From: Pseudoalteromonas tunicata
GTDB taxonomy: Bacteria > Pseudomonadota > Gammaproteobacteria > Enterobacterales > Alteromonadaceae
Length of the DNA stretch: 64,000 nucleotides
Reading direction: 5' to 3'
NCBI RefSeq assembly: GCF_002310815.1
Contig: NZ_CP011033.1
Location: 248,001 to 312,000 of the forward strand
Both the position numbers and the translations under genes were made by a program. Under the pieces are notes generated by a model. It had not been told where the DNA came from and did no database searches. It worked only from the letters and a program-made list of their open reading frames with translations. Shown piece by piece: positions 59,501 through 64,000 of the stretch. How positions within the stretch are numbered: the first letter of the stretch is position 1; the number at the start of each line of letters is the position of its first letter.

Positions 59501-62500
59501 GGTGGTGCTTGCTGAGCCTGGGCATGATGGAGGTAAAACGTTACGAGCTTATGTTCAACCACAGCAGAGCCTTGATGAAGCACAGCACAGCCAGTGGCTG
59601 CAATCGTTGCAACAATCATTAAGCGCGAGCTTACCCAATTATATGGTGCCAGCCACCTTCAGCGTGGTGGTGCAATGGCCGGTCACCACCAATGGTAAAG
59701 TAGATAAACAGGCCTTGCTCGCACTGCCAGCAGTCGTTTTATTGCAGGAATATCAAGCGCCGCAAAGCGCGCAGGAGCACTGGCTGGTTGAATTTTGTAG
59801 TCAGCATTTAGCGTTACCAACCAACCAAATTAGTGTCACCGCGAACTTTTTTGCGTTGGGAGGGCACTCATTATTGATAATGCAATTGGTGAGTCAGCTG
59901 AGAAAAAGTGAGCTTCAAGCAGACGTCCAAGCGTTATTCAAAGCGCATTCGTTGCAAGACATGGCACGGCAGATACAGCCATTGAACACAGCTGAATTTA
60001 TCAATGTGCCCGCCAATGGGATCCCAGCAGATTGCCAACACATCACACCCGAGATGCTCACCTTAACGCAGCTCAGTGAGGCAGAGATTGCGGATATTGC
60101 GGCAGTTATTCCCGGAGGAATGGCCAATATTCAAGATATTTACCCCCTAGCACCACTGCAAGAAGGGGTCTTATTCATTCACACCATGAGCGAGCAATAC
60201 GACCCATATGTCACCAGCAGCACGTTTGAGTTTGATGATGACGCGAGTTTGGCGAGCTTTTTAGCCGCGTTGCAACAACTGATTGCCAGACATGATGTAC
60301 TGCGTACCGCCATCGTGTGGCGTAACCGGACAACCGCGCTGCAAGTGGTTCAGCGAGAAGCCCAACTAGCAGTGAGTCAACTAGCGTTTAACGACAGTGA
60401 GGATGTGTACCAAGCATTTATAGACTTTGTAGCGCAGGCCGATTATTGGATTGATTTAGAAACTGCGCCGTTACTGCAGCTGTCGGTATGTGAAGATACG
60501 GTACGAGGCAAGCATTATGCACTCTTGAGCGAGCATCACCTGATATCAGACCATGTATCGTTAGAGGTTTTAGTCGAAGAGCTGAGCGTACTGTTACATA
60601 CTCCACACGCAGAGCTTGCACCGCCCGTTCCTTATCGCGAGTTTGTAGGACGTACCTTACAGCGCAGTGGCGAACTCGATACCGCCGCGTTTTTCAGCCA
60701 ACAACTTGGTGAGGTGAGTGAGCCGACCCTGCCTTATGGGTTAAGCGATGTACTGAATGATGGTAAAGCGGTCACGAGTGTCAAAGTCAGATTGGACAAA
60801 GCCCAAGCGCAACAGGTACGGCAGTTAATGCGTGAGCACAACAGCAGCCCAGCAGCGTTGTTTCACTTAGTATGGGCCAAAGTGTTATCGGTGTGCAGCG
60901 GTCAGTCACAAGTGGTGTTTGGCACGGTTTTATCAGGACGCATGAATGGGCTCCCCGGCATAGAACGCATGATGGGGATGTTAATCAACACCTTGCCATT
61001 AAAAGTGGACTTAGGCAGTCACAGAGCCGCAACGTTATTAAGCCAACTGAACAGCGACTTACAAGACTTAGTACCGTATGAGCAAGTTTCATTAGCAGAA
61101 GCACAACGTTACAGCGGCGTCAGTGGACAACTGCCGTTATTCAGCGCGATGTTAAATTACCGTCACTCAGCAATAGCAGAGCAAGGCGCAGAAGCACAGG
61201 CGGGATTTCGGGTCCTTGAAAGCCAAGAGCGAACCAACTACCCGTTTAACTTATTAGTGGATGATTTTGGTGATGGCTTTGCATTTGAAGTGCAAATAGA
61301 TACACGGGTCCCAGCGCAGCAGATAGCGGCGTATGTACAGGTTACACTGACAAACGTACTCGATTTATTAGCAAAAGACTCAATACAATCCGTGCACAGT
61401 GTGTGTGTATTATCAGAGGCCGAGCGCCAGCAGCAGCTGGTAGATTGGAACAATACTGCGCTGAGCTACCCTAAAGAATTGTGCATTCATGAATTATTTG
61501 AAGCGCAAGTGCAACACGCGCCAGAGCGCACCGCGGTATGGTTTGAAGAGCAGTGTTTAAGTTATGGCGAACTTAATGCCAAAGCCAACCAGTTGGCACA
61601 TTATTTACGCGCTGAGCATGGTGTTGGGCCTGACAGTTTAGTGGGCTTATGCACTGAGCGCTCATTGGAAATGGTCATCGGGATTTGGGGGATTTTAAAA
61701 GCCGGCGGCGCTTATGTACCATTGGACCCCGAGTTACCGTCTGCTCGATTGCAGTATTTGGTCAGTGATACCCAGGCCAATGTGGTATTAAGTACCCAAG
61801 CCCTTAAAGAGCACATCACGTTAGGCGAAGCACAAGTGGTCTATCTTGATGGCTTGGGGAGTCAGGTTACACATTCGTTTAGCGAGTATAGCGAAGAGAA
61901 TATTAATCTAAAGGAAATAGGGTTAACGTCACAGCACCTTGCCTACATGATTTACACCTCAGGATCTACAGGCCAACCAAAAGGCGTATTGTTGGCCCAT
62001 CAAGCCTTGCACAACCGTATTGATTGGATGGACCGAGAATATGGCTGTGACAACCTAGATGTTATTTTACAAAAGACCCCGTACAGTTTTGATGTGTCGG
62101 TCTGGGAATTTATTTGGCCCATGCTAAAGGGCGCAAAACTAGTGGTAGCCAAACCGCAAGGACACAAAGACCCAAGTTACCTAACCGAACTGATAGTTGC
62201 CACCGGCGTGACCAAACTGCATTTTGTGCCTTCCATGTTAGGCGTGATGTTAGCCCATGGCGACTTGCGTCGATGTCAGTCACTGAAACAGGTTTTTTGT
62301 AGTGGTGAAGCGTTACAAATCAGCCATGTTGAACAATTTAGACATCAGTTACCAGAGGTTGGATTACATAACTTATATGGCCCAACAGAGGCAGCTATTG
62401 ATGTGAGCTACTGGGATTGCTCGCAGCCACTGGGCAGCAGTGTGCCGATAGGAAAACCAATACAAAACATCCAGCTCCATATATTGGATGACGAATTAAA

Positions 62501-64000
62501 TCTATTACCACAAGGAGCCTGTGGCGAGTTACATATTGGTGGAGACGGCTTAGCCCGCGGCTATTTAAATCGGCCAGAGCTGACACAAGAGCGGTTTATC
62601 GCCAACCCATTTTATCAAGCAGAAGAAGCCAACAGCAGTGAGCGCTTATATAAAACAGGAGATTTGGTGCGCTACAAAGAGGATGGCAACATAGAATACA
62701 TGGGGCGTTTAGACCATCAAGTGAAGATAAGAGGCTTTCGCATAGAGTTGGGCGAAATAGAATATCAGGTCGCACAACATAAGCAAATAGACTCAGCGCT
62801 GGTTGTTGCCCAAGCGGATAAAGCAGGCAATCAACGGCTGATAGCCTATGGCAAAACCGTGCAAGCAGACGCCCCAAAAGAGGATGTTATTACCTCATTA
62901 AAAGCTGAGTTAGCGGCGGTATTACCAGAATACATGGTGCCAGCGAACGTTATTTTGGTCTCAGAATGGCCATTGACGCCAAATGGTAAAATAGACCGCA
63001 GAGGACTGCCCTCGGTGGATGAGAGTATCGATAGCACAGCGTATGTCGCGCCACATGGTGAGACAGAAGTGATGCTAGCAGAAGTATGGGCTCATGTATT
63101 AAAACTTGATGTTGCACGAATAAGCCGTAACGCTAATTTCTTTGAACTTGGCGGGCATTCGCTTCTGATAATGCAGTTGATTACCAGCCTCAAACAGCAG
63201 GGTTATCAATGTCATGCTCAGGCAATGTTTAAAGCTGTAAATTTACAAGCAATGGCCGATCAATTGGATTCAAATACCGATCCGATATGCGACTTTATTG
63301 TGCCAGATTACGTTATACCAGAAAATGTCTTACAACTTAGCCCAGATATGTTTCCTTTAGTTCAGCTGGAACAAGATAAACTGGACGAAATTGTAGCAAA
63401 AGTACCTGGCGGTGCGTCAAATATTCAGGATATTTACCCATTAGCACCTTTGCAAGAAGGAGTGCTCTTTATTCATACTATTAATAAAGAGCATGATCCA
63501 TATGTAAGTACCATGGCTTTTGAGTTGGCTAATGAACAATTGTTGATGCGATTACGAGCGGACTTAACTTTTGTAATCGAACGTCATGATGTTCTGAGAA
63601 CCGCGATTTTATGGCGTGGTCGTGCTCAAGCGCTGCAGGTCGTGCAGCGTCGAGCATACTTGCCAGTGACAAGATTAGATTTATCGGGCTCTGATATAAA
63701 ATCGGCATTTGAAACCTATGTTGCACAAGGGGCGCACGGTTTTGAGCTTGAAACAGCCCCGTTAATTGAGCTCGTTGTGACACCCACGGATGAGCAGGGG
63801 CGGATTTTTGCCTTGTTAAAATTCCACCATCTGATTACTGACCACGTTTCGTTGGATATTCTGATGTCTGAACTCAGTGCACCGGATTTGACGCAGTTGC
63901 CTCCTCCTTTACCTTATCGTGAATTCATCGCCCGCTCATTGCATAACACCGCGAACTTGAATGTAGCTGAGTTCTTTAGTGAAAAACTCGGTGACATTGA
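56580..64000 (+). CDS. NRPS, incomplete at window end: dock-C-A-T-E/C-A-T-E/C...
   Basis: An open frame of at least 2473 codons that runs off the right edge. The start overlaps the previous stop (TAATG) and is preceded by GAAAGGAT. Residues 1-58 are a TubC-type docking domain (MKAEQIIKQLQDKF). C1 is LCL-like with HHIASDGWS near 208. A1 (from about 528; YVMYTSGSTGTPKG near 691) is nearly identical to the third A domain of the starter synthetase, but its code reads DIENIGSVTK because codon 58926-58928 is AAT (Asn) instead of AGT (Ser). T1 is FFALGGHSLLI (about 1089). E/C1 has IHTMSEQYDPY and HHLISDH (about 1319). A2 (from about 1635) is a Ser-type copy. T2 is FFELGGHSLLI (about 2187). E/C2 (from about 2241) has IHTINKEHDPY and reaches HHLITDH. 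Most of this gene after 58161 is built from repeated blocks. Confidence 0.92.
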   Translation, partial: MKAEQIIKQLQDKFILVSVSDGSLVVEAESGAVTAEIAQLIRSNKDQLVTYLSESKEEPKRQTVTKRAAEYNDTAPLSFSQRRLWFIAQLRKESAEYNMPAFLEVNGLLDLDLVERVCREIIRRHEILRTVIIEGEFEAQQHICADFNFSLRRIDLSMVKAEQQLEQLETLIVDELNTPFNLSKDLMIRVSYVLLEQSAMGSQRGVLLFNMHHIASDGWSIELLSREFMLLYQAFSDNSVTPLPDLSIQYADYAVWQKEWLQDNLLEEQMTYWQHQLKGIPTVHSLPLKQARAIEKQSDADFLSYRLPETVSSQITFTAQQYKLSAFMFFHAVLGLLLSRHSNSHDIVVGTPVANRLQQELEPLIGFFVNNLVLRVDTQHATIGDYLTHVAIVHRDAQANQDIPFEQLVERLNVERNLSHDPIFQIMLSMNTDFGVSQQQDAQLAGLSFKKYDREVVSLKFDIDIDINYSDSEIELKWTYDTSLFEHNYIETLNQNFCHLLQEFMLYSAAPETKLSQLSLLTQAEQDALLAMQCGPKRELAWCCAHHLIAQQVKKSLGRVAVTNGEQFLSYRMLDERANQLAHYLREHHNVGPDTLVGLCVERSLEMMVGVLAILKAGGAYVPLDPAYPKERLAFMVQDTGLTVVLTQQKVATLLDGFNVTAVPICTLQHFNDYATDAPDVPGLTPANLAYVMYTSGSTGTPKGVMVTHRNLVNFAANCELRYDITEADNVLQFSTMNFDIFVEEWLASLSRGASLVLRHEAVSLSREAFIDFCQQHAISVANLPTAFWHQLALSEEELARLSLRLVIVGGEALDKKSVASLKPGFCLLNSYGPTETTVTASGFAIDSDYAESRAVPIGRANANTACLVLSEQLTLCPPGVMGELYISGQGLAKGYLNQPALTAERFIDNPYYDKSNLALSERLYKTGDWVRLSGDGELVFMGRIDDQVKIRGFRVELGEIVNQLMADETVELAVVLAEPGHDGGKTLRAYVQPQQSLDEAQHSQWLQSLQQSLSASLPNYMVPATFSVVVQWPVTTNGKVDKQALLALPAVVLLQEYQAPQSAQEHWLVEFCSQHLALPTNQISVTANFFALGGHSLLIMQLVSQLRKSELQADVQALFKAHSLQDMARQIQPLNTAEFINVPANGIPADCQHITPEMLTLTQLSEAEIADIAAVIPGGMANIQDIYPLAPLQEGVLFIHTMSEQYDPYVTSSTFEFDDDASLASFLAALQQLIARHDVLRTAIVWRNRTTALQVVQREAQLAVSQLAFNDSEDVYQAFIDFVAQADYWIDLETAPLLQLSVCEDTVRGKHYALLSEHHLISDHVSLEVLVEELSVLLHTPHAELAPPVPYREFVGRTLQRSGELDTAAFFSQQLGEVSEPTLPYGLSDVLNDGKAVTSVKVRLDKAQAQQVRQLMREHNSSPAALFHLVWAKVLSVCSGQSQVVFGTVLSGRMNGLPGIERMMGMLINTLPLKVDLGSHRAATLLSQLNSDLQDLVPYEQVSLAEAQRYSGVSGQLPLFSAMLNYRHSAIAEQGAEAQAGFRVLESQERTNYPFNLLVDDFGDGFAFEVQIDTRVPAQQIAAYVQVTLTNVLDLLAKDSIQSVHSVCVLSEAERQQQLVDWNNTALSYPKELCIHELFEAQVQHAPERTAVWFEEQCLSYGELNAKANQLAHYLRAEHGVGPDSLVGLCTERSLEMVIGIWGILKAGGAYVPLDPELPSARLQYLVSDTQANVVLSTQALKEHITLGEAQVVYLDGLGSQVTHSFSEYSEENINLKEIGLTSQHLAYMIYTSGSTGQPKGVLLAHQALHNRIDWMDREYGCDNLDVILQKTPYSFDVSVWEFIWPMLKGAKLVVAKPQGHKDPSYLTELIVATGVTKLHFVPSMLGVMLAHGDLRRCQSLKQVFCSGEALQISHVEQFRHQLPEVGLHNLYGPTEAAIDVSYWDCSQPLGSSVPIGKPIQNIQLHILDDELNLLPQGACGELHIGGDGLARGYLNRPELTQERFIANPFYQAEEANSSERLYKTGDLVRYKEDGNIEYMGRLDHQVKIRGFRIELGEIEYQVAQHKQIDSALVVAQADKAGNQRLIAYGKTVQADAPKEDVITSLKAELAAVLPEYMVPANVILVSEWPLTPNGKIDRRGLPSVDESIDSTAYVAPHGETEVMLAEVWAHVLKLDVARISRNANFFELGGHSLLIMQLITSLKQQGYQCHAQAMFKAVNLQAMADQLDSNTDPICDFIVPDYVIPENVLQLSPDMFPLVQLEQDKLDEIVAKVPGGASNIQDIYPLAPLQEGVLFIHTINKEHDPYVSTMAFELANEQLLMRLRADLTFVIERHDVLRTAILWRGRAQALQVVQRRAYLPVTRLDLSGSDIKSAFETYVAQGAHGFELETAPLIELVVTPTDEQGRIFALLKFHHLITDHVSLDILMSELSAPDLTQLPPPLPYREFIARSLHNTANLNVAEFFSEKLGDI
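58161..61729 (+). repeat. Basic-residue A-T-E/C block, copy 2
   Basis: Partner of 37866-41434 at a constant 20,295 bp offset, same reading phase. Few substitutions are seen, including the Ser-to-Asn change at 58926-58928. Confidence 0.9.
61418..63161 (+). repeat. Ser adenylation-module repeat, copy 4
   Basis: Exactly 36,000 bp from copy 1 without indels. It follows directly on the basic-residue block, and the identity stops at GGHS in the T domain. Confidence 0.9.
63574..64000 (+). repeat. E/C-domain repeat, copy 2 (cut by window end)
   Basis: Nearly identical to 17492-17918 and still matching at the last base. Upstream of 63574 the two E/C domains differ clearly. Confidence 0.85.

Noticed and set aside
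25700..63100. Recurring minus-strand frames of 63-93 codons at the same relative place in each Ser module
   Set aside because: They recur only because the underlying adenylation domain is repeated; they lie opposite conserved coding sequence and lack ribosome binding sites.
1..64000. CRISPR arrays, tRNA or rRNA genes, transposases, stand-alone epimerisation domains
   Set aside because: None found. The long repeats are NRPS coding blocks, and all epimerisation appears to rely on E/C-type condensation domains.

Overview
The window is dominated by a giant non-ribosomal peptide synthetase (NRPS) locus on the + strand, about 57 kb from position 6959 to the right edge and continuing beyond it. Codon use and intergenic DNA are AT-rich. 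The flanking TonB-dependent receptor, the DUF1275 membrane protein and the family types of the NRPS domains point to a Gram-negative gammaproteobacterium, plausibly a marine Alteromonadales-type organism such as Pseudoalteromonas or Shewanella. That placement is inference only; the window has no rRNA or other taxonomic marker.

Left flank (1-6958): a TonB-dependent outer-membrane receptor (95-2146), a DUF1275/YoaK-family membrane protein (2579-3244), a long group II PLP-dependent decarboxylase (3564-5327), a 79-codon hypothetical gene (5879-6118) and about 840 bp of AT-rich DNA with no gene leading into the NRPS genes.

NRPS block 1 (6959-28049): three synthetases, each C-A-T-C-A-T, where the second C of genes 2 and 3 is a dual epimerisation/condensation (E/C)-type domain. 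The third ends in a thioesterase. Codes read from the adenylation domains suggest Pro?-Phe-like, Ala-Val, Val-Ser-TE. A cyclic-peptide-type ABC exporter follows (28218-29885).

NRPS block 2 (29997->64000): a four-module synthetase that lacks an N-terminal docking domain and opens with a starter-like C domain, then a one-module, a three-module and an incomplete (at least two-module) synthetase joined by TAATG stop/start overlaps. Suggested residues are Phe-like, Val, basic (Lys/Orn-like), Ala, Phe-like, Ser, Thr, Ser, basic, Ser, and more. No thioesterase is seen in block 2. The window contains 16 adenylation domains and eight E/C-type domains, seven of them complete.

The most striking property is that the locus is a mosaic. 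Blocks of 0.3-3.6 kb recur almost unchanged and without indels: four Ser-type modules plus a fragment, two copies of a basic-residue A-T-E/C block exactly 20,295 bp apart, two copies of a Val A domain, and an E/C segment that runs off the right edge. Breakpoints fall in conserved NRPS motifs. One adenylation domain is visibly chimeric, and one pair of near-identical domains differs at a substrate-code position. Three A domains carry the same 18-bp in-frame palindrome encoding CLTCET. Together with the thioesterase sitting in the upstream block and the starter domain in the downstream block, this suggests either a permuted assembly line making a peptide of more than 16 residues, or two lines sharing modules.
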